A stretch of DNA of 64,000 nt from Colocasia esculenta. Its lineage: Eukaryota > Streptophyta > Magnoliopsida > Alismatales > Araceae. The notes below the pieces were generated by a model, which was not told the DNA's origin, made no database searches, and was given only the letters and a program-made list of their open reading frames with translations. The position numbers and the translations under genes were made by a program. Location of the stretch: positions 105,685,698 through 105,749,697 of the forward strand of contig CM024758.1 in NCBI GenBank assembly GCA_014218235.1, written 5' to 3'. Shown piece by piece: positions 10,665 through 21,249 of the stretch (the stretch's first letter is position 1; each line of letters opens with the position of its first letter).

Positions 10665-11033
10665 TACCCTTGGCGTCTCTCCATTGCCATTCAAGATGTT
10701 CTCCATCGTTGTCAGGATTTACCTGTTTCTTTTAGTCATATTTACAGGGAGGTTAATCAGGTGGCTGATGGTCTTGCTGGTCATGGTTGTACTATTTCTA
10801 ATTCTTGTATTGTCTGGTCTTCTGGGGCTGACCTTCCTCCTTCTGTAAAGGGACCCTATCGCTTTGATAAGATGGGGTTCCCTTCCATCAGGCCCTGACT
10901 ATCCTTTGTAATGTTTTCGATATTATATAAAATTTCTGATAGGTGTGTGGTGGTGGAGTGACTTACTCATCCCCTCTCTAAAGGGGTGAGCGCTGTCCTA
11001 CTCCCCTATTAGATAATTAATCTAAAAAAAAAA
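10665..11033 (+). mobile_element. 5'-truncated LINE (non-LTR retrotransposon) 3' end with poly(A)
   Basis: This sequence is absent from the other LTR of Copia-2. It encodes the end of an RNase H domain typical of plant LINEs (SFSHIYREVNQVADGLAGHG), a stop at about 10898, a short 3' UTR and A10 at 11024-11033. The flanks (CCTACCC before, CCCTGAG after) do not give a clear target duplication, and the target LTR seems to have lost about 20 bases at the join. It entered after Copia-2 had inserted, because only one LTR has it. Confidence 0.8.
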
Positions 11034-11236
11034 CCCTGAGAATTTAACACATAGGACATTAGTACAAGGCATTATCATCAAAGTATGAGGTGTAAAGTGT
11101 TTAAAACATGCTATTTGAGCATTGTTATTGCATAATTGAGGTATGTAACATGTTCCACCTATTAAGCATTAAAATCACAAAATGTCATCATCAAAACTAT
11201 AAGGAGAAATACATCAAAGCCACACTCAACCCAGCA

Positions 11237-11247
11237 TTCTCCCCCTT
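11237..11247 (-). promoter_or_regulatory. Polypurine tract of Copia-2, split by the solo LTR
   Basis: The minus strand reads AAGGGGGAGAA directly before the 3' LTR. The upstream part of the purine run lies at 14166 and beyond, since the solo LTR entered exactly here (CCCTT duplicated at 11243-11247 and 14166-14170). Confidence 0.85.
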
Positions 11248-14165
11248 TGTCACGCCCCGACGCGGAATATCGGAGCGTGAAGGCAGTTGCAAGAAAACGG
11301 TATAGAGAGTATACTAGACATCAAACCATTGCACATTGAATAATACTAAAGCAAATCTGTCTCATTAATAAATTTTTAAATGTCTAGTTACAACCACTAA
11401 TATCAGAGCCATTCTAGGGGGCCCAATTACATTGCAATCAAAGGAAATAACTAACTACAACTCTAAGATAACATAATGACTCGAGGGTACTCCTGGCTTC
11501 ACTCTTGGTCATTCCCTTCCTCGTGAGTGTATGTGTCATCCTCGGTCTCACCTGAGAACACAACATCAAATAACGTAGGGTGAGCGATAACGCCCAATAG
11601 GACTTAAATCTCAGGCTCAAGCAGGCTTTAAATAATTAACGCATTTAATGGCAGCGTATCTAAAGATAGCAGGTACGAGAGAGTGAAAATATAGCAAGAG
11701 ATAGCACAACAGGTAACATGATAGCACAATAGCACGAGATCGAGTATAGTTTCCAAAAATAGCACAAGTATCGAGTATAGCACGAATAGCAGGATGGCCA
11801 TAGCACAACTAGCACAAATATAATAATAGCACGACGAGTATAGCACTTGTTTGTCATTCTAGACATCGAGAGAGTATAGCATGTTTTGTGTTTTGATTGT
11901 CATATAGATAGTCGAGATAGATAGCACTTAAGTGCAATGCCAAACACTCTGATCATTTAACTCCCATGGGCACTAGCACTTTCAGGCGCACATCCCAGGA
12001 CCAGATCGGGCCCTTTATATATTGCCAGGCATTGGTTATATTGTATCTTTAGACAATCAGTCAATGGCCAATATAGAGTACCAAGAATAGTTAATAGCAC
12101 TAGATGAATAGACGAGATAGTAGAGAGAACATGAATAGACGAGCGAGTAGAGTATAGATGAGAGCTAAGGGTACAACACGTAAAACAACGAGTAAACATG
12201 CGATAGTAATAGTTGCACAACACGCGCACGTTGTATTAGCAGTCGGGTGGAATTCACGATCTTCCCGCTGGCCATGTTATGCACAAGTCCAGAGGTCCGA
12301 CATGATTCAAGGTAAGAGCGAACTTCTAATAGCCGTTTGGATCATATCGATCCCTAAAGGTGTAATGGGTGTTAGGGTACAACCGGCTCGTCGACCATGT
12401 GGGAATCCATGATCAGAGGAGACTTACGGAGGCCTTGTGCACGGGTTCACTAGTCCGGCGAAAGGAATATCCGACGGAGGGTTCACCACAAGCCAAGTAA
12501 AGTGTGTATATAAAAACAGGTGCTCGACGTTCTAGAGGAATTCTAGAACAGTGGAGCGTTGATATCGGTATATAAACAACGCAAGAAACGAATACAAGTC
12601 CTTTAAAATAGGGCAATTAATTTACTTTATTGCAATAAATAACTAGATACATTATGAGATATTTTATGCCAGATTTCAGCCATATATGGATGGTTCATGT
12701 GTGTGCATGTGTAAGAGAAATCATAGATAGAAAAGAAGTCGTGAATATGTATTTTAAAGCATTCAATATAGCTTTATTAAAAACATGTGTTTTTACTGCG
12801 TGTATGACTGCTAAAAAGGCGTTTTCATCAAAAAACCTGTGAACGCGACGTAGGCCAGTAAGGGTCGCGACAGGATCAGGGCAGATCGCGACAGGGCCTG
12901 AAAAGGGTCGCGACAGGGCTGCCAGGGCAGAAGGCCAGAACGCGACGTAGGGTACTGTCGCGTTCAGAACGTGACAAGGAAAGCGTCGCGACGGGCTTGA
13001 GAACGCGACCTATTGGGCCGTCACGTTCTCAGGTCCATGGCCTGAGTCTGACAGAGTTCTGCTCTGTCTTGGATTGCGGTCCAGAAATATCAGATTTTGA
13101 TATAGGGTCGTTCAAAAAATCATAACTAATTGTATAGACGATGAAAAATCATCAAACCAGTGAAGAATGAAACTAGACATGCGAGAGTACTTCCAGTAAA
13201 TAGGAATTATAGAGAGAGCATGGTTTGAACATGGTTTGAGCATGAACAATAACGAGTAACACAGAACATGATACAGAGAGCAAGATTGATTTAATTCGAG
13301 CAACATGCTCAACAAAAATTAGGGCTTTCAGGGGCAAAAGATCCCTAACAACATGAAGTGTCTACAGTAAAACTTTCGTAGCATGGGATCAAGTGTACAT
13401 GGAGATATGATTCAAACATGATGACTCGGAGTTATCATGTTTGCAGAACTTCTAAAATCAAGAACAAAAGATTGGCTCGAGGAAAAATTATGAAACAAGA
13501 GGGCTTTTGTTCTTGGTGATTGGAACTACCTATAGATCGATTTGATTTAGTTTTGTCTGTGAGAATGCCTACCTTTGACTCGATTTGTCTTCTAGGGTTC
13601 AAATCTCCAAGAACAAGGAAGAAGCTCCAAGAACTCCTTCTCCCCACGAGATCCTCTCCTCCTTGGCCTCTTCTCCACGTCCAACAACCTTTGGCAACGA
13701 GCTAGGGTCGGCCAAGAGGGTTTAAGGGATGTATTTATGCATGTATGGGTTCCTATTCCTACTTCTATTCTAATTGCTCTTTAATTACGAGATTTCCTAA
13801 CTCCAACCTTCCTTTCTTGCTTTCCAATCTCTATTTAGGTTAGGATGGAAATATAAATTCATGCTAAATCATAAGGGGTAGGCTTAGGAATCCAATTCCA
13901 ACTCTTATTACCTCTTTTAATGCTTAAAGAGTCCTTTTCTATTTAGGAGATATTAAAACTCCGAATTTAGGGTATTTTCTTTTATTTACTATTTATAAAT
14001 TCATATTTTGACCCAATAAGTTCTAGAGGATCCATTAAGCAAAGCCCATTACTCTTTTCCATTTAATGAGTTTTATTTAATGCTCTTTTCATTGAATATC
14101 CCTTTAGCTGAGTTTTTAATTTATTATTTAAATTTTTATTTTTCTAAAAAATTCAGGTTGCTACA
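11248..14165 (-). mobile_element. Solo gypsy-type LTR (family F) inside the Copia-2 polypurine tract
   Basis: Begins TGTCACGCCCCG and ends GGTTGCTACA, 2918 bp, flanked by CCCTT on both sides (11243-11247, 14166-14170). No internal region or primer site is present, so the element was reduced to one LTR by recombination. By analogy with Gypsy-D, whose LTR ends GGGGCGTGACA, the sense is minus. A cluster of CGCGAC/GTCGCG words lies at 12841-13040. No coding frame is convincing. It does not match the other LTRs of the window end to end. Confidence 0.85.
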
Positions 14166-14499
14166 CCCTTTTTGATGATGGCAACATTAAGTCAACATGA
14201 AATTTTGATTTTCTTAAGGATGTGATTTTAAGTCACTCTTTCACAAAATCCAAGCACACACACTGAATGACAATGAATCTCAACAACTTCATTAACTTCA
14301 TGAAATGTCATTGTAAGAGGTTTTACAAAATATGACAGTTGTCACAACCAGAACAAAATGTTACTAACAACCATCTCTTGTCAAAATGAACCAAACAAGA
14401 TATGCCATTTACATCTAAAGAGTATTTGCTGACAAGCACTCCTTTCACAAAATGAACTAACCCTTCTCCCCCTTTGACATCATCAAAACAAGACATCCA
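14166..14499. other. 3' untranslated region of Copia-2
   Basis: Sequence between the ORF3 stop and the polypurine tract; AT-rich, no coding frame seen. Confidence 0.5.
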
Positions 14500-16427
14500 T
14501 CAAGAACTTGGAGGAGGAGGAGGGATATGAAGTAAAGTAGACTCTATAGACTTCATCCTGGTCTCCATAGCAGATAAGTTTGATCTCAGCTGAGTTTGCA
14601 TGGTTGACAAACTAGTATGCAACAAAGATTCCATTCGTTGATGATTATCATGAATGTGCTCTTGAAGTGTACTAAAATTAACTGGAACTTGAGATGCAGT
14701 GGAAGATGAGCTTGGCACATTGCTTGATGGTTGGATATTTCTGAGATCATCCTTGATTTCTGACATTTCCTCATCAATGTGAACTAAGACTGTCTTCATT
14801 CTATCCATATCATCAACCAAGTGAGCAAATGACAGTCTAGTCTTAGACACTTGTGTGACTGTTTCTTGACTATTGAAAAGATCTTTCTAAGAGTTAGCTA
14901 AAATGCCTTTAAGAACTACTTCAAGCCTGTCTTGAAGTTCTTTCATTTGACCACATGCATCTCCCAAGGTACCAATAAGCATGTTGAACCTATGAGTTGC
15001 ATGTTCTGCCAGCTCTTGCTATCGAAGGAATTTACCATTTACTGTATTCTCCAACCTCTGAATTCTGAGCTCAAATCTGTCAGCCAGTTGTTGTATAGAG
15101 GAGTTGAGGGTTGCAAATTTTTCTTCAAGAAAGTTGTATAAATCTGGAGGAACAGAAGGTCCACCAAAAGAAGTTGATGCTGAACTAGGGAATTGATGAA
15201 AGAAAGATGGAGGATTCACATCATGATGTAGAGGTGAGGAGCCATGTAGTATGGGTGAATGGTGTGAATCTTGAGGGACTTGGACCTCAACCTCAGATGG
15301 GGGCTGAATCTCTGGAGCAGCTTCTGGTGTTTGAACAACAGGAGGCTGTGCCTCTACTTCAGGTGCAGCTGGTGGCTCAACAACTAGTCCTCGAGAAACT
15401 TGAGCACCCTCAATCCGAAAGCCCATAAATTTTTGCAAATGTTTCAAACAATAAATATTTGATTTTGGAATAGACTGAACTTTCTCATTTGCAAAAGAAA
15501 CACCAAAATGAGCAAACACAGCAGTCAGGTGAGCAGTATATGGAAGAGATCTATGAATATCCTTCCTAGTTGTTTCTGACAGAATTTGGTGCATGATCAC
15601 ATGCAAATTGACTTTAATATCCTTCTTCATACAATATAGGACAAACCTCTGAATGTCTGTGAGCCTGTCTCTTCCACCACCCTGTGGTGTGATGATTGTG
15701 GTGAGAATGTGATGAATCAATCTAAGAACAGGTGGGAAGTTATTTGTGTTAAACCTAGTGACATAGGTTTGCCTAGAGTCTGATTGATCATGAGGAAGAC
15801 CAGTAATGTGTATGCTTCATGTAAATCAAATTCAAAATCATGGTAGTCTTCCCCTTCATCAAGAAACTTGAACAGTGTAGAGGCCAACTCAGTAGTGAGG
15901 AGAATAGAAACCCCTTTCAATTCAGATTTAAATCCCTCTGGTACATCAGTCAAATTCATGTAAAATTCTTGTACCAATCGAGGATAGAAAGTGTGGAACG
16001 CAGAGATAAAATGCAGCCAGCCTTGAAACTTGAAAAAAGTAATGAAGTCAGAAAATGCACTGGCAAAAGCTTCATCTTCCAAGTCAACGACGCGTGGCTT
16101 GAGAATAGGTTTTCCTTCAGTGATCAGTTTGGAAGGTGTAGCCTCAGACGAATTAGAAGACCCAGATGAGGTGGAGGAGGATTCCTCTGAAGTATCGACT
16201 AGAATCTTCCTTCGAGGATGACGAGTCACTCTAATAGATTTGCCACGACTAGAAGAAGACAACCTACCTCGCTTGGAGGGAGTAGGAGAGGGTGAAGACA
16301 GACCCTGTTGCTGAGCCGGATCATGGCGGTGCTTACTCCTTCTTTCCGTGGGGGGTTCGTCAATGACAACCCCAGGGGCAGTTGCCCTAGATCTTGTGCC
16401 CCGCTTTGGTGTCTGCTTGGGAGGCAT
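14500..16427 (-). pseudogene. Third ORF of Copia-2 (env-like / putative plant transposon protein)
   Basis: The start chosen is the ATG at 16427 (MPPKQTPKRGTRSRATAPG), because the upstream open stretch is low complexity and lacks family features. A basic, Ser-rich N-terminus is followed by a globular domain (FQGWLHFISAFHTFYPRLVQEFY). A frameshift near 15800 leads into 15720-15019 (RLTDIQRFVLYCMKKDIKV and YTAHLTAVFAHFGVSF), then a Pro/Glu-rich linker. After single stops the frame continues through helical, coiled-coil-like sequence (DDMDRMKTVLVHIDEEMSEI) to 14500. Full length would be roughly 640 residues. The order globular domain, acidic/Pro-rich linker, helical tail resembles ORF3 of Copia-A in plan. 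Function unknown. Confidence 0.65.
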
Positions 16428-18128
16428 CGTACAAGCAGAGATGAGAGGTAGAGGAAGAGAAGGAGGAAGAGATGGCGGGAACAAGAGAAATCGCCTGGCT
16501 ATGGGGGTATGAAATGGGGCCTGTGTTGACCTTTGCAAAAGGGCATATAAAAAGGTCCTACGCAAGAGATGAAGAGGTGAGGTGTGCCGCCGGAACATTT
16601 TACGCTAAACAGGGGGTAATGAAGAAAATTGCCTAGAGAAGCAATAGTGTCGACACAGGAGGTGACTGTGTCGACCTGACCAGAGATTGTGTCGACACAT
16701 GAATAGGACTGTGTCGACCTGATTAGTCAAAATCTAACAATAGGTACATGAAATTTTGGAGTGAAAAACTTTATAATGATGAAAGATATATAAAATCAAC
16801 TTGTAAAGGATTTTTAATATGTCAAGGAATTAATCTGTCATTTCTTAACAAAAACCCATTATTAATTCAAGTGTTAAACAACAACCTACAAGATATGTTC
16901 ATTGATTGTAAAGAAATACTGAAATGACATTTTGAATGATATAGGACATTCACCACAGTCAATGGCAATCTTTCATATTCTTCAAAACCAAAGTAATGAG
17001 AATTTATTTTAGATTGAAGTCAGTTGTGATGAACCTAAACAGTCTTAAACAATCTGAGTTGGGGCAAGGTTGTTTGTTTTGATGGATTCTCCTTGATTTT
17101 TTTTTTTTAATCAAACTATCAAATGTAGTAAATCTTGTTCACACAAGAACTAATGCTTTTTACACACCATAGTCCTTGGGTACTAAAGATTTGCTCATTA
17201 TCCAGTTTCAAGGGGCAAATGATAACCTTTTGACATGAAAATATACGTTTATCAGACGCCAATATTTTCAGTTACTCGGTTATCATCAATATTGTCAGAA
17301 AATTTGTTTTTATTATTTTTTATTTTGTTTAACCCCTTTGAACAGAGATAGCAAGAACACTTCATGACATACATAGCACTTCATTCTTTGTGAAGGTTTG
17401 TAGTTTCTCAGTATTAGTGCCATTGCTCTGTTGAAGAAACATTGAAGGAGAATATGGTAAAACTAAATACAACCTTTTCCCTCATTAGTTGTAAAAGAGA
17501 TGTCTAAATTCAATGCACGTATGATCTTCATGTCTTGAAGGAAATTAGATTACTGTCAGTGTTCAGAATATGATTGAAGATTGACTTGAGAGATGTAGTA
17601 GATCAGTCAAAAAGTCATTTGTGGTTTCTTTTGAAGGAATTAATGAACATCTCATGAATAGGAGTTGTGACAACTCAAAGAATTAATTCTGAGTGTATGT
17701 AAGAAAAGAATTATGAATTCTTTAACTCCCCCTGAATTGTTGATCCCAGAAATCTTTCAGCAAGATAAAGAGAATCAAAGATTTTAAAAGAAAACTGAAA
17801 TGATCTTTTTGACGAACAAGGACTCCCCCACAACAATTGCATATATGACTCTTGATACTTGGTGGAGACATATACTCTCGCATAGTGACAGTGTCCAGAC
17901 AAGCCTAACTTGTCCTTCTTCAAATCACCATTTAATATACCAAGAATTTCAATGCAATGTGAGAGTGATGAATTTATTTGCAAAAAGAAATGGAAAGTGT
18001 TTTATTTGAAATGTAGATAGATAGAAGAATTGAAAAAGAATGGAATATTTACATCATGAAGCAATGACTCCCCCTCAGAATGTGCCTGAACAAAGACACA
18101 CACAACATTCAACCCAAAGGTAGAGAGG
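16428..18128. other. Intergenic region between pol and ORF3 of Copia-2
   Basis: About 1.7 kb without a supported gene. It includes a cluster of four TGTCGAC words at 16647-16727, the same core as in the LTR, spaced 20-30 bases apart. The rest is AT-rich, and frames of about 90 codons here have no family features. Confidence 0.5.
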
Positions 18129-18788
18129 TCAAGAAGAATGAGGGCATTTGCATAACCCAAGCTCTCTCCTTAAGGATGAAAATCTATTTTCTGGAAGAGG
18201 CTTAGTGAAGATATCAGCAATTTATTTTTCAGTTTCAATGAAAAGAAGTTCAAAAGATTTCTTAGCCACCTCATCCCTTAAGAAGTGATGTCTTATCCCA
18301 ATGTGTTTTGTGCAAGAATGCTGAATTGGGTTTTTAGACAAATTGATAGCACTAGTGTTATCACATAAAATGGGAATACAACCTAACTTATGATTATAGT
18401 CTAGGAGCTGGTGTTTCACCCAAAGGATTTGGGTGCCACAACAACCAGTTGCAACATACTCAGCCTCCGCAGTGGATAGAGCAACTGAGTGTTGCTTTTT
18501 GGAAGCCCAAGAAATCAGGCATCCACCTAGATATAAGCACAAGCCACTAGTACTTTTTCTATTAAGCTTACAACCTGCATAATCAGCATCACAATAAGCA
18601 ATTAAATCTAATTTACAACCAGCAGGATACCAAATGCCAAGTTCACATGTTCCAACAAGATATTTAAAGATTCGTTTGACAGCTAACATGTGACTTTCCT
18701 TAGGATTAGCTTGAAACCTTGCACACAAACATACACTGAATTGAATATCAGGTCTAGAAGTAGTAAGATAAAGTAGAGATCCAATCAT
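18129..18788 (-). pseudogene. RNase H and pol end of Copia-2
   Basis: Frame 18788-18222 (188 residues) starts MIGSLLYLTTSRPDIQFSV and contains YCDADYAGC, STAEAEYVATG and ILCDNTSAIN with the RNase H acidic residues. A TAA at 18222-18224 (most simply CAA to TAA) interrupts it; the same frame then reads IADIFTKPLPENRFSSLRRE and closes at 18129-18131. It is joined to the RT frame by a one-base shift near 18790. Confidence 0.85.
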
Positions 18789-20175
18789 ACCTCTGTATGT
18801 CTTTGTGGTCTACTGACTTACCAAGTGAATCTTCTTCTAGTTTTACATTTACTGCAATTGGTGTGCTTGAGTGCTTGAGGTTCTTAAAGTTAAACCTTTT
18901 CAAAAGTTCTTTGACATACTTTGTTTGACTTATGAAGATCCCTTCACTTGTTTGATTAACCTGCAGTCCCAAAAAGAATTGTAAGTCACCCATTAAACTC
19001 ATTTCAAATTCAGTTTGCATTTGGTCAGCAAATTCAGTGCACAACCCTTTATTTGTGGATCTAAAAATTATGTCATCAACATAAATTTGGACAGTAATTA
19101 TTTGTTTATTTACTGATTTTGTAAACAAGGTTTGATCAACATTATCTCGAATATATCCTTTATCCAATAAAAAAGAGCTCAAACGGTCATACCAAGCTCT
19201 TGGAGCTTGCTTGAGACCATAAAGAGCCTTATGAAGTTTGAAAACATGATCAGAAAATTTTTCATTTTCAAAACCTGGAGGTTGTTCTACAAAAACATTT
19301 TCTTTGATGTAACCATTTAAAAAGGCACTTATGACATCCATTTGGTAAACTTTAAATTTCAGAGATGATGCAAAAGCAAGGAATATCCTCACAGCTTCTA
19401 GCCTAGCTACAGGGGCATATGACTCTTCAAAATCAATACCAAACTCTGGATTGTACCCCTTGGCAACTAGTCTAGCTTTATTCCTAACAACTTGACCATT
19501 TTCATTCAGTTTATTTCTAAATACCCATCTAGTGCCAATAACAGATTGGTCACTAGGTCTAGGTACTAATTCCCACACTTGATTTCTGTCAAATTGATGA
19601 AGTTCATCATGCATGGCATTGATCCAATCTTCACTCATTAGAGTTTCATCAATTGACTTGGGTTCAATTTGGGAAATTAGTGCTAGTGGGTCTTCATGAA
19701 TTGCATTCAAAAAGGATGATCTAGTTCTAACTCTATCATGCACATTACCAACTACATTCTCAGTTGGATGATCTCTCAATAATCTATTTTCAGGAATTAC
19801 CTCTTGAGGTGCATTCAAGTCTGGAACAATATTACCTGATCCACTTGTGGTAGGTGAATGGTTGTCCAGAGTTTCAAGAAAGTCTTTATTTTCCTCAACA
19901 GTTGGTGAAGGGTCAACAATTAAATCATCTTCTTCCTTGTTTTGAGGAACCCTGCAAGATGTAGAATCATCAGTTGAGAAAGAGTTTTCATTAAAAACTA
20001 CATGTGAGGATTCTTCTACAGTTTTATTTTTGAGAATGTACACTCTAAAAGCTCTAGAAATTCCTGAATAGCCAAGAAAAATGGCTTCATGACTTTTGGC
20101 ATCAAATTTATCAAGATTTTCTTTATTGTTGTTATGTACAAAACATTTGCAACCAAAGACTTTAAAATAAGACAA
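18754..20175 (-). CDS. Reverse transcriptase of Copia-2 (473-residue frame)
   Basis: Contains the end of integrase (FKVFGCKCFVHNNNKEN, residues 4-20), an acidic linker, then the copia RT: IGTRWVFRNKLNENGQVV, YQMDVISAFLNGYIKENV, and YVDD at residues 365-368. GDLQFFLGLQV and the STPIAVNVKLEED connection follow. The last 20 residues are out of phase because of a one-base shift before RNase H. It would copy the element RNA into DNA inside virus-like particles. The catalytic motif is intact. Confidence 0.9.
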   Translation of the reverse strand: MSYFKVFGCKCFVHNNNKENLDKFDAKSHEAIFLGYSGISRAFRVYILKNKTVEESSHVVFNENSFSTDDSTSCRVPQNKEEDDLIVDPSPTVEENKDFLETLDNHSPTTSGSGNIVPDLNAPQEVIPENRLLRDHPTENVVGNVHDRVRTRSSFLNAIHEDPLALISQIEPKSIDETLMSEDWINAMHDELHQFDRNQVWELVPRPSDQSVIGTRWVFRNKLNENGQVVRNKARLVAKGYNPEFGIDFEESYAPVARLEAVRIFLAFASSLKFKVYQMDVISAFLNGYIKENVFVEQPPGFENEKFSDHVFKLHKALYGLKQAPRAWYDRLSSFLLDKGYIRDNVDQTLFTKSVNKQIITVQIYVDDIIFRSTNKGLCTEFADQMQTEFEMSLMGDLQFFLGLQVNQTSEGIFISQTKYVKELLKRFNFKNLKHSSTPIAVNVKLEEDSLGKSVDHKDIQRYDWISTLSYYF

Positions 20176-21022
20176 TGTTGGCTTTTTGTTTTCAACAGTT
20201 CATAGGGGGTTTTTCTGATTTTTGGTCTGACCAATGCTCTATTTAGAATATGATTTGTTGTGTTTATAGCTTCAGCCTTCCAAGAGCATGGATCTAGCCA
20301 TTTCCACAAGTGTTCTATTTTTCCTTTCCACAACTCCATTTTGTTCTGGAGTTCTTGGAGAAGAGAATATGTGGAAGATGTTTAGTTCAACACACAAATC
20401 AGAAAAGGTTTTGTTTTCAAATTCTCCCCCATGATCAGTCAAAATGGATTTTATTTTATGTGAAAAACCTGTTAAGGCAGAGGTGCAGAAGTTCCTGAAT
20501 TCTAGACAAGCATCACTCTTGTGGGATAGGAAATAACCCATTATATCTAGTAAAATCATCAATGATGACAAAACCATATCTTTTGCCACTAAGACTAAGG
20601 ATCCATGTTGGTCCAAAAAGGTCCATATGAAGTAATTCTAGTGGCTTAGATGTGAGTACATCATTGAAGGTTTTAAAAGATTTTCTGGTTTGTTTTCCTT
20701 GAGCACATATCTCACAAAGTTGATTTTCAATGTTTTGAAAAGATTCAGGAAGTCCTTTAACCAGATTTAGCCTTAAAAGTTTGTTTATTGTGTTGAAACT
20801 TGCATGACCAAGTCTTTTATGCCATGTCCATGCAATTTCATTTTTATTTGCAACTAAACAGATGTTTTCAGCAAAATTTTTATCAAGATTGATCATGTAG
20901 ACATTATTTTCTCTCTTCCCAAAAAATTTTATTTTTTCAGTTGAGGAATCAATTATTTTGCAAAAATCTGATTCAAACACAACCTTGTGACCTTTGTCAC
21001 ACAGTTGGCTAATACTCAACAA
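20016..21022 (-). pseudogene. Integrase of Copia-2, frameshifted
   Basis: Frame 21022-20513 carries the LSISQLCDKG block, the HHCC zinc site (WHKRLGHASF and CEICAQGKQ) and the first catalytic Asp (LLHMDLFGP). After a shift, 20616-20272 supplies SILTDHGGEFENKTF and PEQNGVVERKNRTLVEMARS with the second Asp and the Glu. 20339-20016 continues with INTTNHILNRALVRP. At least two frameshifts separate these parts. Confidence 0.85.
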
Positions 21023-21025
21023 ATT

Positions 21026-21249
21026 TTAGTTCAAGCCATCAACTAACAACACATTTTCAATTGAGTTTGAGGAGGATTTACCAACCTTTCCAGATCCAAT
21101 GATTTTCCCTTTATTTTTACCTCCAACTGTGACAGATCCTCCCTCCTTTTCAATTAGAAATGAGAACTTTGTTCTGTCTCCAGTCATGTGTCGTGAACAT
21201 CCACTATCAAGAAACCAAGTGTTGGAGTTGGGTGCACGACCTTCCTGCA
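21026..21249 (-). pseudogene. Aspartic protease region of Copia-2
   Basis: Reads NTWFLDSGCSRHMTGDRTKF with an intact Asp-Ser-Gly, then GGSVTVGGKNKGKIIGSGKV. A TAA at 21026-21028 sits inside the conserved block just before NLLSISQLCDK, in phase with the next frame. The coding region begins right after TTTTTGCAG on the minus strand (CTGCA at 21245-21249) and is -1 relative to the gag frame that ends just upstream. Confidence 0.8.

Larger units (their letters stand above)
9390..11236 (-). repeat. 3' LTR of Copia-2, with LINE insertion
   Basis: Starts TGTAGGATCGAGGG and ends CAACCCAGCA, followed by the purine tract (minus strand). It is about 350 bp longer than its partner because of foreign sequence at about 10665-11033. 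It carries a G7 tract where the partner has G18. An open frame at 10009-10425 is also present in the other LTR (24237-24578) and simply follows from LTR duplication. Confidence 0.92.

Noticed and set aside
12841..13040. CpG island of a host promoter in the solo LTR
   Set aside because: The GC-rich patch consists of repeated CGCGAC words as in the Gypsy-C LTR and lies inside a TSD-bounded LTR.
17711..18009. Frames of 69-90 residues on both strands between pol and ORF3 of Copia-2
   Set aside because: AT-rich, overlapping on both strands, no family features.
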